In this document: positions 45,299 to 55,983 of the stretch, in pieces
Numbering within the stretch: position 1 is the stretch's first letter
Layout: every line of letters starts with the position of its first letter
Origin: Bacillus sp. AFS088145
GTDB taxonomy: Bacteria; Bacillota; Bacilli; Bacillales; Bacillaceae_G
Length of the DNA stretch: 64,000 bases
Direction of reading: 5' to 3'
NCBI RefSeq assembly: GCF_002564465.1
Contig: NZ_NUUX01000015.1
Coordinates: 140,494-204,493, forward strand
Position numbers and translations under genes: made by a program
The notes under the pieces: generated by a model
What the model was told of the DNA's origin: nothing
Databases searched by the model: none
What the model saw: only the letters and a program-made list of their open reading frames with translations

Positions 45299-46099
45299 CT
45301 ATAGGAAATCAACAAACTGCTTCCTGAATTTAACATGAAAAATTGAACCGATTATGAAAAAGGCTAGCAATACACACCAAAAATAAATCGTTATTTTAGA
45401 AAAAATCAAATTAGAATGTCCATATAATAAGGCGCCACGATATCCTTCTATAATATAGTAGAGTGGATTTAACTTCATTAATTTAGTTAAAATATTTGCA
45501 CCCTTAGGCTCCCATAAAATTGGTGATAAATATAAAAGCATTCTAGTTAATGATTGAATTAATAAATGAACATCCCTAACCATTGTTGATAAAGTAGATG
45601 TAAGTAATGCAAGTGCGATATTAAATAGTAAGCCCACAATCATAAAATAAATTAGTGCAAAAATATTTATGTGTTCGATTCCTCGATTGATAATTACACC
45701 GATAAATAAGACAGCCATCATAAATAAATGCGTATTGAACCTAGATAAAACAACATAAGATGGAATAATACTTAATGGGAAATTCATTTTCGATACGGTT
45801 CCGATTCGGTTAAAAATCGAGCTTGAACCTTGCATGATTGCCGCACTTATAAAGAACCATGGAATTAAACCACAAAGCATCCAAATAAGAAACGGAATAC
45901 CATTTACTGGAGCCCCATTTCTGATCCCTGTTCCGAAAGTTATCCAGTAAACAGCTATTTGAAAAAGTGGGTTTAAAAATACCCAAATTACGCCAAGTTG
46001 GCTATCTGCATACTCTTTACGTGTTTCATAAGATGAAAGACGAAAAATTAATGATAAATTTTTAGCATGTTCTTGTAAAACTGTTTTTATACTACTCAT
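45299..46099 (-). CDS. tagG: Teichoic acid ABC exporter permease TagG
   Basis: 266 residues, an ABC-2 type permease with six membrane segments; N-terminal amphipathic part (RKEYADSQLGVIWVFLNPL) and the QSLTRMLLYLSPILWEP segment typical of polysaccharide and teichoic acid exporters. Partner of the TagH ATPase downstream. Its ATG overlaps the end of the UDP-ManNAc dehydrogenase gene by 4 bp, which links polymer synthesis and export in one transcript. Confidence 0.92.
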   Translation of the reverse strand: MSSIKTVLQEHAKNLSLIFRLSSYETRKEYADSQLGVIWVFLNPLFQIAVYWITFGTGIRNGAPVNGIPFLIWMLCGLIPWFFISAAIMQGSSSIFNRIGTVSKMNFPLSIIPSYVVLSRFNTHLFMMAVLFIGVIINRGIEHINIFALIYFMIVGLLFNIALALLTSTLSTMVRDVHLLIQSLTRMLLYLSPILWEPKGANILTKLMKLNPLYYIIEGYRGALLYGHSNLIFSKITIYFWCVLLAFFIIGSIFHVKFRKQFVDFL

Positions 46100-47379
46100 A
46101 AATCAACCACATTCTTTTTAATTTCTTTATATAAATTTCCGTAATTAACAAATTTCATATCAGACTCACTTGAAGTCGGTACACAATTACGTGTATCAAA
46201 AAGTACTGCTTGCTTCATTTGCTTAGCAAGTTTATTGTAGTCCATTGTTTTAAATTCATTGTGATCTGTTAATACAAGAATTAAGCTTGCATCTTCCACA
46301 GCTTCCTCAGCAGATAACACATTAATTTTCTCAGAAGTTACATGAGGATCATGAATTGTGACATTTAGTCCCTCTTCGTGCAATAACTCAATAATTTCCA
46401 TTGCAGGACTTTCTCTCATATCATCTACATTACCTTTGTATGTCACACCAAATGCTGCAATCTTAGGATTATCTACACCTGAAACTAGTTCTTTTACTGA
46501 ATCAACAACATATTTAGGCATCGATACATTTGTATCACGAGATAATTTGATCATACCAGCTAATTCAGGAGTTTTGGCTACAATAAAGTATGGGTCAACA
46601 GCAAGACAGTGACCTCCAACACCTGGACCTGGTGAATGAATGTTTACACGTGGATGTTTGTTTGCCATTTGAATAACATCTAATACGTTGATTTCTAATG
46701 AGTTACAAATCTTTGTTAGTTCATTTGCCAACGCAATATTTACATCTCGGAATGTATTTTCCATTAGTTTAGACATTTCAGCAGTTTTTGCATCTGTTTG
46801 AATAATTTCGCCTTCTACAAATGTGCTATACACTTTTGCTCCAGCTTCACTACATGCAGCTGTAATCCCGCCTACAATACGATTATTATGAATTAATTCG
46901 TGTAAAATTTGGCCTGGTAATACACGTTCTGGACAGTGAACAAGATAAACATCTTCACCTACAGTAAATCCAGCTTGTTCTACTAATGGTTTTACAAAGT
47001 CATCCATACTTCTAGGTGCGATTGTTGATTCAACAATTAAAACATTCCCTTTTTTTAAGAAAGGAATTACTTTATGAACCGCGTCTAATACATATGATAA
47101 ATCACAAGATTTATTCTCATCATCATTATTAGGAGTTGGTACCGCAACAATAAATGCGTCTGCCTCTTCAGGTGTTAAAGATGCTCTGAAAAAACCTTTT
47201 TCTACTACTTCTTTAACCATTTCACCTAATCCAGGCTCTTCTATATGAATTTCTCCAGAATTTAATTTATCTACAACGCTTTTTTGTACGTCTACACCTA
47301 CAACACTTGCGCCATATTTCGCAAACATCGCAGAAGTTGGTAATCCTATATACCCTAGTCCAATTGTGCAAATTTTCAT
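46096..47379 (-). CDS. wecC: UDP-N-acetyl-D-mannosamine dehydrogenase
   Basis: 427 residues. Rossmann GLGYIGLPTSAMFA (about 7-20), HCPERVLPGQILHELIHNNR (about 148-167), catalytic Cys258 in GPGVGGHCLAVDP, and a C-terminal UDP-binding domain (about 300-420). The PERVLPG form and the EMSKLMENTFRDVNIALANE segment fit the WecC/UDP-ManNAc branch better than UDP-glucose dehydrogenases such as TuaD. It would make UDP-ManNAcA, with UDP-ManNAc supplied by the 2-epimerase at the right edge of the window. First gene of wecC-tagGH. Confidence 0.85.
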   Translation of the reverse strand: MKICTIGLGYIGLPTSAMFAKYGASVVGVDVQKSVVDKLNSGEIHIEEPGLGEMVKEVVEKGFFRASLTPEEADAFIVAVPTPNNDDENKSCDLSYVLDAVHKVIPFLKKGNVLIVESTIAPRSMDDFVKPLVEQAGFTVGEDVYLVHCPERVLPGQILHELIHNNRIVGGITAACSEAGAKVYSTFVEGEIIQTDAKTAEMSKLMENTFRDVNIALANELTKICNSLEINVLDVIQMANKHPRVNIHSPGPGVGGHCLAVDPYFIVAKTPELAGMIKLSRDTNVSMPKYVVDSVKELVSGVDNPKIAAFGVTYKGNVDDMRESPAMEIIELLHEEGLNVTIHDPHVTSEKINVLSAEEAVEDASLILVLTDHNEFKTMDYNKLAKQMKQAVLFDTRNCVPTSSESDMKFVNYGNLYKEIKKNVVDL

Positions 47380-47665
47380 TTTACTATAACCTCTTTCAGA
47401 AATTTTACTAATTTCTACTCTTTTGCTTTACTAATAGTTTACTGATATTTAGATTATAGTAAACGTATTATTAGTAAACTTTTTGGATAATTGGATAAAA
47501 CTTAAATCGCTAAATCTTACCTTTTCTAATAAGGAAACTGATAAATTAGAAAAAGCACCAATCATCATTTTAAATTAGTAGAAATTATATTTCAATAAAT
47601 ATCTATTTATCTTATTAATCTTACAATTAATTTTTACGATTCGACTCTATTTTACATTAAATTAA

Positions 47666-48736
47666 CTAAGATTTAACAAACTTGTATCTTAAAGAGAATA
47701 GTGAAAGAAGGTAAACTACTTTTCTTAGTTTACTATTCGTCATTTTAGGGTTTGATTTTAAGGATAAATAAATTTTTAAAGCTCGTTTATCTTTTAATTG
47801 TAATGTCTCTGCAACAAACTTTGGTACAACACTAAGCTCATTTTTAATCGATTCATTTCGAATTGTTTTCATAAATTCATTTCCAACAGAAGCAAGCTTT
47901 ACCTTCTCATCTTCTGGTAGTTTATTTGCCTTTATATTAATTGAGTTAATAAAGAATTTAAGTTGTCTTCTTTCAATATGTATTAAATCTTTTGTAAAAC
48001 CATTTTCTTCATAATAAGTTCGTAGCTCTTTTTGAAGCAAGACTAATTGTTTAAAAAATTGTATTGTTCCAGATTTAATTAAACTATTTTCTGGATCTTC
48101 AATTCGATAACCAATTACATCTACATCGCATACAACTGTGCAGTTTGATTGTAATAAAGATTTCTCCGTAAAAAATAAATCTTCGCCGACTCGAAGTTCT
48201 TCATGAAATAGAATACCCTCGCGCTCCAGTAGTTCTTTTTTAAATAATTTATTACTAGCAGATGGTGTAAGATGTAGCTCTGGATTTTCAAGAATCTGTC
48301 TATTTTCAGGCAAACCTTCTTTGAAAATTTCTTTCATATAATTTAAACGCCAATTTTTTTCGCCGTTAAAGCATAAAATATTACCTACTGCCGTATCAGC
48401 GTTATATTTTTTTGCTAAAGAATATAATTGGGCATATGCATCAGGGTAAGCAATATCATCTCCATCTAAAAATGCAATATATTCTCCACTTGCATGATTT
48501 AAACCTGTATTTCTTGCAGCACTTGGCCCTTTATTTTCCTGCCTAATAAACTCTGCATTTTGATACTTTTTTGTGAATTCTTCTGCTAAAACGCTACTTT
48601 TATCAGTTGATCCATCATCGACAACGATCAGTTCAATATTTTCTAATGACTGATCCATGACAGATTGTAAACTTTCCTCAATAAATTTCTCTTTGTTATA
48701 GTTAATGACTACAACACTTAACTTATAATTGGTCAT
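47666..48736 (-). CDS. Family 2 glycosyltransferase
   Basis: 356 residues: GT-A domain about 1-230 (LSVVVINYNKEKFIEESLQS, VVDDGSTDKSS, FLDGDDIAYPDAY) and a helical C-terminal part with no membrane segment. The N-terminal half closely resembles the GT2 domain of the 909-residue transferase at 32638, including NTDTAVGNILCFNGEKNW-like text. Acceptor and sugar unknown; by context, wall polymer. About 290 bp separate it from wecC, with no gene between. Confidence 0.88.
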   Translation of the reverse strand: MTNYKLSVVVINYNKEKFIEESLQSVMDQSLENIELIVVDDGSTDKSSVLAEEFTKKYQNAEFIRQENKGPSAARNTGLNHASGEYIAFLDGDDIAYPDAYAQLYSLAKKYNADTAVGNILCFNGEKNWRLNYMKEIFKEGLPENRQILENPELHLTPSASNKLFKKELLEREGILFHEELRVGEDLFFTEKSLLQSNCTVVCDVDVIGYRIEDPENSLIKSGTIQFFKQLVLLQKELRTYYEENGFTKDLIHIERRQLKFFINSINIKANKLPEDEKVKLASVGNEFMKTIRNESIKNELSVVPKFVAETLQLKDKRALKIYLSLKSNPKMTNSKLRKVVYLLSLFSLRYKFVKS

Positions 48737-48836
48737 TTAGCTTACTTACCTCTCTATGCATAGAAAGGTAAAAAGAAATATGGCATAATCCCTAGTTCTT
48801 TTTACCTTCTCTACTAAAATATTCACATAATCAAAC

Positions 48837-50159
48837 TTAGCTTACCATTGCCTTTTCACCGTAGAGAACTTTTTCGTAAATGCCGATGAAAACTTTCTTC
48901 TCATTATTCCAATTGTATTTATGTCTTGCTTTTAAACAATTTTTGCTCATTTCGTCTCGAACTTCAGGATTGTCTAATAAATAGTTCACACCTTCAGCTA
49001 TTGAATCAATATCGTGGGAGTCTACACATACACCAGTATATTCACCTTCAACTACCTTCTGAATTTCTGGGAAGCTACAAGCAACAACTGGTACACCGCT
49101 CATCAAGTACTCAAATAATTTATTCGAAGACGCTGAATAATGATTAAAATTGATATTATTTAATACTTGAAACCCTAAATAAGCATTTCTTGTATAATTT
49201 AGTAATTCATCTACTGGCACTTTATCAATAAATTTCACTCGATCTTGTAGTTGTAGCTCTTCTACTAAATTTAAGAGAGTTGGCTTTATCTTTCCATCAC
49301 CAATAAAAACAACGATCCCTTTTTTATATAAAGGTGCAGCTTTTACAATTAATTCTAATCCACGCCCCTTTTGTATACCACCTTGATAAAGAAGTATTGG
49401 CTCGTCTTCACTAATTCCTAGTTTTTCATGAAGATTAATCGCATTACTTTCTTCCGGCTTAGACACAAATGGGTAATTGTGAATTACTTCAGGATAATCA
49501 ATATCATATAAATCTTGAGTATATTTTGCCCTAGTATTATTTTCGTGAATCATCACATCAATATATTTAATTAAAAACTTCTCAATTTTTCCGAATATCG
49601 GATTCTCATAACCAGATCTACTAGATTGAACTTCATGTGAATCATAAACTAATTTACTTTTTTTGAATACTTTTGCACAAATAATTCCTTGTGGTAAAGT
49701 ATTTAAATCATTCGCATGATAAATATCGTAATCCCTTTTAAGCCCATGATAGATCATTTGTAAAATATTATAGCCTCTAGTTAATAGTACTTTCATATAA
49801 CGGTTACCAAAAAGAACGATAACAGCAGCAATTATAATCGTTGCAACTGCATTTAAAAATAAACCAAGTAAAATCAATAAAATAGCGACTAGTTTCATTA
49901 ATAAACTACTTTTTACTAAATTAAAGATCTTTGCACAATAATGAACAAGATGATAGATTCCAAATGGTAAACGATTGTTTACTCGGATAACATTAAATCC
50001 TTCTTCCATACGTTCTCTTTTTGGTAATTCTTTTGAATCATCATGTAAAGCAATTAAATCAACATCATATCCGACTTCTGCTAATGCAGAACATTCACGC
50101 AGTACGCGTGCATCATTCGTAAAATGATTAAATACAAACGCACAAACCTTTTTATTCAT
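48837..50159 (-). CDS. Family 4-type glycosyltransferase with membrane hairpin
   Basis: 440 residues. GT-B fold: N-terminal domain interrupted at about 82-122 by two hydrophobic helices (LLMKLVAILLILLGLFLNAV), then a C-terminal GT4 donor-binding domain (LLYQGGIQKGRGLELIVKAA, FEYLMSGVPVVACSFPEI). The helices imply tight membrane association. It overlaps the end of the next upstream gene by 8 bp, so the two glycosyltransferases are co-translated. A hairpin (GGTAAAAAGAA / TTCTTTTTACC) lies at 48767-48807. Confidence 0.88.
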   Translation of the reverse strand: MNKKVCAFVFNHFTNDARVLRECSALAEVGYDVDLIALHDDSKELPKRERMEEGFNVIRVNNRLPFGIYHLVHYCAKIFNLVKSSLLMKLVAILLILLGLFLNAVATIIIAAVIVLFGNRYMKVLLTRGYNILQMIYHGLKRDYDIYHANDLNTLPQGIICAKVFKKSKLVYDSHEVQSSRSGYENPIFGKIEKFLIKYIDVMIHENNTRAKYTQDLYDIDYPEVIHNYPFVSKPEESNAINLHEKLGISEDEPILLYQGGIQKGRGLELIVKAAPLYKKGIVVFIGDGKIKPTLLNLVEELQLQDRVKFIDKVPVDELLNYTRNAYLGFQVLNNINFNHYSASSNKLFEYLMSGVPVVACSFPEIQKVVEGEYTGVCVDSHDIDSIAEGVNYLLDNPEVRDEMSKNCLKARHKYNWNNEKKVFIGIYEKVLYGEKAMVS

Positions 50160-51366
50160 GGATATCCTCCATCACTTTTAATAACACATTAATATTCGTT
50201 TTCCAACGTAGATTTTTGTATGCATATTGATAGCCATTCTCTCCATAATTTTTTCGGAGACTTGGATCATTTGCAAGTTTATAGATATTTTCAACCAATT
50301 CTTCGGGCGTATCTTCTTTTAAGATCATTCCACAGTTTGCTTCATGAATAATTTCACTTGCATACCCTGCTACATCTCCAATGATTGGTTTCTTAACACA
50401 CATATAATCAATTATTTTCCCTGGTAAAACGGTTTTAAACACCTCTTGGTTTACGAGGCTTACATAAGCAATATCTGCACTTGCTACAAGTTTTAAAGTT
50501 TCGTTTCGGGATTTTGCAGTATGTAATGTTACATTTGATAATCCATTCGAATCAATATAATTCTTAACTTCATTTGTATTTTTTCCATAGCCAATAATTG
50601 AAAAATTAATTGATGTATTTTCCTTTAATAATGCAGCAGTTTTCATAAACTTATGCAAATCCTGTGCTAACCCTAAATTCCCAGTATAAATAACGGTTAT
50701 ATTTTCTTTTTCTAATTCGACCTCTTTATATTCTAATTCACTTTCTGTTAATGAATTAGGTAGGAATGTAATTTTATCCTTGCTGACATTTTTATTTGTC
50801 ATATATTGTATAAAACTTCGGCTATTAACGATTATTTTCGTTGCTTTTTTATATAATATTTCTTCTACTTTATATGCAGTTTTTAAGATTAAAGGATTAG
50901 AGAAAACTTGTACACCAGTTAGAGACTCTGGCCATAAATCTCTTATATCTACTATTAGTGGAGCTTTTAATTTCCATTTAGCAATTAAACCTGCCACACC
51001 TACAAATATTGGTGGAGATGTCACAAAAATATAATCAAATTCAGCCTTTTGTTTAAAAATAGTACCGATAAATCGAACCATAACTTCCAGATATAAATAT
51101 AATCTCTTTAAAATACTTCCAGAGTGTTTTTTAATAGAAGGATCAATTCGAATGATATCCTTTTCGTCGATTAGTGGTTCATTCCAAAATTGTTTATCTT
51201 CATATAGTTCACGACTAGGATATCTAGGTTCTAATGTTAGTACCTTTACATCGAAACCCTTTTCCTTTAACTCTATATAAATATTTTTCATACGGTTTGC
51301 TGCACTACCTATTTCTGGATAAAAGTGTTGTGAAATAAGTAAAATCTTCTTTTTATGTAAACCCAA
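50152..51366 (-). CDS. Family 4 glycosyltransferase (WbuB-like)
   Basis: 404 residues: LLISQHFYPEIGSAANRMKN at the N-terminus, a membrane-associated segment with FDYIFVTSPPIFVGVAGLIA (about 110-130), and a C-terminal donor domain (VIYTGNLGLAQDLHKFMKTA, PGKIIDYMCVKKPIIGDVAG). The layout matches WbuB/WcaI-type enzymes that often add an N-acetylated amino sugar in cell-surface glycans. It begins the minus-strand glycosyltransferase pair and is divergent from tarIJ across 300 bp. Confidence 0.87.
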   Translation of the reverse strand: MGLHKKKILLISQHFYPEIGSAANRMKNIYIELKEKGFDVKVLTLEPRYPSRELYEDKQFWNEPLIDEKDIIRIDPSIKKHSGSILKRLYLYLEVMVRFIGTIFKQKAEFDYIFVTSPPIFVGVAGLIAKWKLKAPLIVDIRDLWPESLTGVQVFSNPLILKTAYKVEEILYKKATKIIVNSRSFIQYMTNKNVSKDKITFLPNSLTESELEYKEVELEKENITVIYTGNLGLAQDLHKFMKTAALLKENTSINFSIIGYGKNTNEVKNYIDSNGLSNVTLHTAKSRNETLKLVASADIAYVSLVNQEVFKTVLPGKIIDYMCVKKPIIGDVAGYASEIIHEANCGMILKEDTPEELVENIYKLANDPSLRKNYGENGYQYAYKNLRWKTNINVLLKVMEDIHE

Positions 51367-51572
51367 GAATGTCTTACCTCCTGAATAGAATTAATCATCA
51401 ATTCTAACTTGACAAAATATACGATATTTTACCATAAACCAACCTTTTTTACCATTTTTCTAATATCATTCATTTTATTTGAAGCTGCTTGTACTATAAC
51501 ATCGAATCATATAGTATAATGTCGACTAATTATTTTTTATTTGATATTATTATACTTATGTAAATTCAACAA

Positions 51573-51600
51573 TTGACGAAATGTAATTTTTTTGTATACT
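51573..51600 (+). promoter_or_regulatory. Sigma-A-type promoter upstream of tarI
   Basis: TTGACG (51573-51578), 16-bp spacer, TATACT (51595-51600) with an extended -10 TG two bases before; about 68 bp before the tarI start. The divergent gap 51367-51667 is otherwise AT-rich without recognisable features. Confidence 0.6.
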
Positions 51601-51667
51601 TTGGGTATTTTATTAAAATATCCTTACTTGACATATTAATTCCAAAATAAAAAAGCAGGTGAAATGA

Positions 51668-52384
51668 ATGATTTACGCAGAAATATTAGCGGGTGGAAAA
51701 GGTACTCGCATGGGAAATGTTAGTATGCCAAAGCAATTTCTTGCACTGAATAACCGTCCAATTATTATCCATACAATAGAAAAATTCATGTTAAATGACG
51801 ACTTTAAAAAGATTTTAGTTGTAACGCCAAAAGAATGGATTCAACATACAAAAGATATTATCAAAAAATATATCGGTATGAATGACCGTATAGCTGTTGT
51901 TGAGGGTGGTAGCGACCGTAATGAATCAATTATGAGTGGTATTCGCTATTTACAACAAAACTTTGAAATTACTGATGAAGATATTATCGTAACACATGAT
52001 GCTGTTAGACCGTTCTTAACTCATCGAATTATAGAAGAAAATATTGATGCTGCTCTAAAATACGGAGCTGTTGATACTGTTATTGAAGCTGTTGATACAA
52101 TCATTCAATCTTCTAATCACGATACGATTACAGATATCCCAGTAAGAAATACAATGTATCAAGGACAAACTCCTCAGAGTTTTAATATTAATCTACTGAC
52201 AAAACACTATTCTGAATTAGATTCAGAACAAAAATCAATCTTAACTGATGCTTGTAAAATTTGTCTTCTTAAAGGTGTAGACGTAAAGCTAGTTAAAGGT
52301 GAAGTTTTTAATATGAAAATTACGACTCCGTATGACTTAAAAGTAGCAAATGCACTTTTAAAGGATCAGGTGACAACAAAATGA
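51668..52384 (+). CDS. tarI: Ribitol-5-phosphate cytidylyltransferase (TarI/IspD family)
   Basis: 238 residues, nucleotidyltransferase fold: AGGKGTRMG...PKQFL (about 7-24), THDAVRPFL (about 105), and [16 protein letters not shown] (about 158). The IspD family also includes the isoprenoid enzyme, but the overlap with tarJ (4 bp) and the absence of IspF identify it as TarI. It makes CDP-ribitol from ribitol 5-phosphate and CTP for poly(ribitol phosphate) wall teichoic acid. Confidence 0.92.
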   Translation: MIYAEILAGGKGTRMGNVSMPKQFLALNNRPIIIHTIEKFMLNDDFKKILVVTPKEWIQHTKDIIKKYIGMNDRIAVVEGGSDRNESIMSGIRYLQQNFEITDEDIIVTHDAVRPFLTHRIIEENIDAALKYGAVDTVIEAVDTIIQSSNHDTITDIPVRNTMYQGQTPQSFNINLLTKHYSELDSEQKSILTDACKICLLKGVDVKLVKGEVFNMKITTPYDLKVANALLKDQVTTK

Positions 52385-53406
52385 TTAATCAAATCTATCG
52401 TTTAGTTTCAACAAAACAAATTGAGATCACTTATAAAGAACAATCTCTAGAAGGTGACTATATCGTTGTACGTCCAACACACCTATCAATCTGTGCTGCT
52501 GATCAACGATACTATACTGGTACTCGTGGCAAAGAAGCGATGGCAAAAAAATTACCAATGGCACTGATCCATGAAGGTGTCGGAAAAGTTGTTTATGATC
52601 CAAAAGGTGATTTTAAAACAGGCTCTCATGTCGTGATGATTCCAAATACACCTACTCAGGTTGATGATGTTATTGCTGAAAATTATTTAAAAACGAGTAA
52701 GTTTCGTTCAAGTGGCTATGATGGTTTCATGCAAGATTATGTATTTCTTGAAAGAGACCGTGTAGTAGGGTTATCAGAAAACATAAACTTGCAGGTTGCA
52801 GCGTTCTCTGAATTAATCAGTGTAAGTATGCATGCAGTTGTCCGATTTGAAGAACGTGCACATCAACGTCGTGATGTTTTAGGCGTTTGGGGTGATGGAA
52901 ACTTAGGATTTATAACTGCTCTAATCCTTAAAAAGCGTTATCCAGAAAGTAAAGTATATGTATTTGGTAAAAACCATTCAAAATTAAGCTACTTCTCATT
53001 TGCAGATGAAACATATCAAATTGATGAAGTTCCTGAAGATGTAACAGTCGACCATGCTTTTGAATGTGTAGGTGGTATTGGTAGTCAATACGCTGTAGAA
53101 CAAATTATTAATCACATTCAACCTGAAGGCTCGATTCCATTACTTGGCGTATCTGAATATCCTGTTGAAATTAATACGCGAATGATCCTTGAAAGAGGTA
53201 TTACATTAATAGGTAGCAGTCGAAGCGGGCGCTCTGACTTCGTTGAAACTGTTAACTTCCTTCATGAGAATCCTGAAGTAGTCGAATACTTAGAGACTCT
53301 AATTGGAGATGTAAATGAAATTCGTAGTATCGATGATATTCATAATGCATTCGAACGTGATTTAACAACTAACTGGGGAAAATCAGTTATGGAATGGAAA
53401 ATATAA
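52381..53406 (+). CDS. tarJ: Ribulose-5-phosphate reductase TarJ
   Basis: 341 residues, a medium-chain dehydrogenase: N-terminal catalytic domain with [17 protein letters not shown], and the NADPH-binding region [20 protein letters not shown]. TarJ reduces ribulose 5-phosphate to ribitol 5-phosphate, the substrate of TarI. Start overlaps the end of tarI by 4 bp. A terminator follows at 53415. Confidence 0.92.
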   Translation: MINQIYRLVSTKQIEITYKEQSLEGDYIVVRPTHLSICAADQRYYTGTRGKEAMAKKLPMALIHEGVGKVVYDPKGDFKTGSHVVMIPNTPTQVDDVIAENYLKTSKFRSSGYDGFMQDYVFLERDRVVGLSENINLQVAAFSELISVSMHAVVRFEERAHQRRDVLGVWGDGNLGFITALILKKRYPESKVYVFGKNHSKLSYFSFADETYQIDEVPEDVTVDHAFECVGGIGSQYAVEQIINHIQPEGSIPLLGVSEYPVEINTRMILERGITLIGSSRSGRSDFVETVNFLHENPEVVEYLETLIGDVNEIRSIDDIHNAFERDLTTNWGKSVMEWKI

Positions 53407-53414
53407 TATAAATT

Positions 53415-53442
53415 AGAGGGGATACTGCTCTCCTCTTTTTTA
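53415..53442 (+). terminator. Terminator after tarIJ
   Basis: AGAGGGGA / TCTCCTCT-type stem followed by TTTTTT, about 10 bp after the tarJ stop. The transferase gene downstream may thus have its own promoter. Confidence 0.65.
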
Positions 53443-53495
53443 TGTTAATCATATAACTCATACACTATTTTAATAATGAGGAGAAATTACCTAAA

Positions 53496-55808
53496 ATGAA
53501 TTTTGAAGTAGTAAGACCATCTAAAATAGATCAACCTAAGGTTAGTATTATTATCCCTGTATATAATGTAGAAAATTATATTAAAGAAACAATTGAATCA
53601 CTTACCAAACAAACATTAAGTCCAATTGAGATTATATTAGTTGATGATGGTTCAACTGATAATACGCCAAACATTATTAATGACCTTTTAAGCTTATATC
53701 CAAATATACTATATGCAATTCAGAAAAACGCAGGTCCAGGTGTTGCAAGAAATAATGGTTTGACGTTGGCTAAAGGTGAATACATTAGTTTTGTTGATTC
53801 AGATGATTTATTACCTGAGGATGCATTAGAAACTATGTATCTAGCAGCAAAAACTGAGGACGCTGAAGTAGTTACAGGAGCTTCTTTAAGCTTTAACAGT
53901 ACTCGTTCTTGGTATATTGCTAGCCATGTTGATAATGGTGTATATACGCCTGGTACTAAATCACTTGTTGCAAATAAAGGATTATTATATTCATTAGGTC
54001 CTTGTAACAAAATGTTTAAAGCTACTTTAATTAAAGATTTGTCATTCCCAACTGATATTCGAGTAACGGAAGACCACCCATTTATTATTGAAGCTTATTT
54101 AAAAGCTAATAAAATTTTCACAGTTGATAAAGTAATCTATCATTACCGTAATCGTGAAGAAGAATCAAATCTTTCTCTTTCACAAGTAGTACGTGTTGAT
54201 TCTGTTAAAGTTTTACGTGATATCTTAAAAAGTTTGAGTTATTCAAATGAGTTATGGAATAGCTTAATACCGAACGAGCTAGAGCGTTTAGATGTAATGG
54301 GTGTTTATTACCATCGTATCGTGACAGCTGATCTGTGGCCTGCTATTATGAGCGCAGTTCGTTCGAAAGATGCGTCAATCCAAGAAGAAGCATTTCAATT
54401 AATTTATGATTGGCTTAAGACAATTGACTTCAAATTATATAACAAAGTACCTGCTTTAACTAGAATCACATCTTACGAGTTGGTTCCTCATTATAGCTTA
54501 TTATCACAAAAGGCAAAGGAACTGCATTTAAACTGGTTAAAAGAATGGGTAAAACTTAGTAACCCGGGTACTATGCATACATTGAAAAACTCGAATCGAA
54601 AATTTGATACACAGTTGTGTTTAAAGGCATTACAAAAAAATTCGATCAAGCCAATTCAAAGTCATATTAGCAAACGAGATCGTAGAAAACGTATTAATAA
54701 AATTAAGAGCCGTTTTAAAAGTGCATTTGCACGTCGAGTAGTTTTTAAGTTTGCTAGTTTACTACCTGCAGATAATACAATCGTTTTTGCATCAAATAAA
54801 TCGAAAGGTCTTGATGATTCATATCCTTTCATTTACGAGCAAATTAGAACGAAACGTCCACAATATAAAGTAGTTGATGACTTCTTTAAGAAACGTGAGT
54901 TCGCTGATTTATGTAAAACATACTACCAATTTGGCCGTGCTAAATATATTATTCTAAACGATTATCACCGCCAAATTTATAAAATGAATTTTAGAAAAGA
55001 AACAGAAGTTATTCAAATGTGGCATGCTTGTGGTGCATTTAAAAAGTTTGGACATAGTGCAGTAGGTTTTGCAGATAGTAATCCAAAACAATTTGAAACA
55101 AATGCTCACAAACCTTATACAAAAGTTGTTGTTTCAACGAATGAAGTTGTACCTCATTACGCAGAGGCATTTGATATTGATCCAAAAAATGTTTTACCTT
55201 TAGGATTACCTAGAACTGACCTTTTCTTTGACGATGAAACAAAGGAATATGTTCGTAGAAAATTCCTAAATAGATTTTCAAAGTTAAAAGATAAAAAAAT
55301 TATTACGTATGCTCCAACATTCCGTGGAAACCCTAGAGATCGAAAAACGTTCCATTTGGAACTTGATTTAGCTGCAATGCAAGAAAAATTAGGAGAAGAT
55401 TATGTACTTGTTCTAAAATTGCATCCAGCAGTTACGAATAATGTAAAAATCCCGGAATCTGCACGTGATTTCGTATTGAATTTAGGGAATGAGAATATTA
55501 ATGAAGTATTATTAATGACAGATATTTTAATCAGCGACTATTCTTCTTTATTATTTGAGTATACATTACTTGAAAGACCTGTTATTTTCTTTGCATATGA
55601 TTATGAGAACTACATGAAAGAAAGAAGTTTCTTCTATGATTATCATGATTTTGTACCAGGTCCAATAACTTCAACTACAAATGAGATTATTGATTTAATC
55701 CAAAAAGATCAGTTTGATTTAAATAAAGTGAAAGAATTCAACAAACGTTTCAATGAAATAGCTGATGGACGAGCTTCAGAAAGATTCGTAGAAACGCTAA
55801 TTAAATAA
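53496..55808 (+). CDS. GT2 / CDP-polyol phosphotransferase (TarK/TarL-like), copy 1
   Basis: 770 residues. GT-A domain about 1-230 (VSIIIPVYNVENYIKETIES, VDDGSTDNTP, FVDSDDLLPEDALE), then a helical linker, then a TagF/TarL-type phosphotransferase domain about 400-768 (QMWHACGAFKKFGHSAVG, ITYAPTFRGNPRDR, ILISDYSSLLFEYTLLERPV). The HACGAFKKFG and DYSSLLFEY elements carry the His and Asp residues needed in this family. Next to tarIJ it most likely uses CDP-ribitol to prime or elongate wall teichoic acid. The N-terminal GT2 suggests it also adds a sugar. About 65 percent identical by eye to the next gene. Confidence 0.88.
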   Translation: MNFEVVRPSKIDQPKVSIIIPVYNVENYIKETIESLTKQTLSPIEIILVDDGSTDNTPNIINDLLSLYPNILYAIQKNAGPGVARNNGLTLAKGEYISFVDSDDLLPEDALETMYLAAKTEDAEVVTGASLSFNSTRSWYIASHVDNGVYTPGTKSLVANKGLLYSLGPCNKMFKATLIKDLSFPTDIRVTEDHPFIIEAYLKANKIFTVDKVIYHYRNREEESNLSLSQVVRVDSVKVLRDILKSLSYSNELWNSLIPNELERLDVMGVYYHRIVTADLWPAIMSAVRSKDASIQEEAFQLIYDWLKTIDFKLYNKVPALTRITSYELVPHYSLLSQKAKELHLNWLKEWVKLSNPGTMHTLKNSNRKFDTQLCLKALQKNSIKPIQSHISKRDRRKRINKIKSRFKSAFARRVVFKFASLLPADNTIVFASNKSKGLDDSYPFIYEQIRTKRPQYKVVDDFFKKREFADLCKTYYQFGRAKYIILNDYHRQIYKMNFRKETEVIQMWHACGAFKKFGHSAVGFADSNPKQFETNAHKPYTKVVVSTNEVVPHYAEAFDIDPKNVLPLGLPRTDLFFDDETKEYVRRKFLNRFSKLKDKKIITYAPTFRGNPRDRKTFHLELDLAAMQEKLGEDYVLVLKLHPAVTNNVKIPESARDFVLNLGNENINEVLLMTDILISDYSSLLFEYTLLERPVIFFAYDYENYMKERSFFYDYHDFVPGPITSTTNEIIDLIQKDQFDLNKVKEFNKRFNEIADGRASERFVETLIK

Positions 55809-55817
55809 TTTATGAAA

Positions 55818-55866
55818 GGCAAGTAAGCATTTAAATCCGGGGATTTATCTGTTTACTTGCCTTTTC
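55818..55866 (+). terminator. Hairpin between the two paralogous transferase genes
   Basis: GGCAAGTAA / TTACTTGCC stem, inner stem AAATCC / GGATTT, followed by TTTTCTTT; 9 bp after the stop of copy 1. Confidence 0.8.
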
Positions 55867-55983
55867 TTTAGCATAACCAATGCATAAGTCCTTTAAAAAG
55901 GAATAATTTCCAATATTTTTGACAAAATTACTGTTAACTACTAAATAAACTTTTATTTAATCGTTTGAAATGAGGAAAAATTG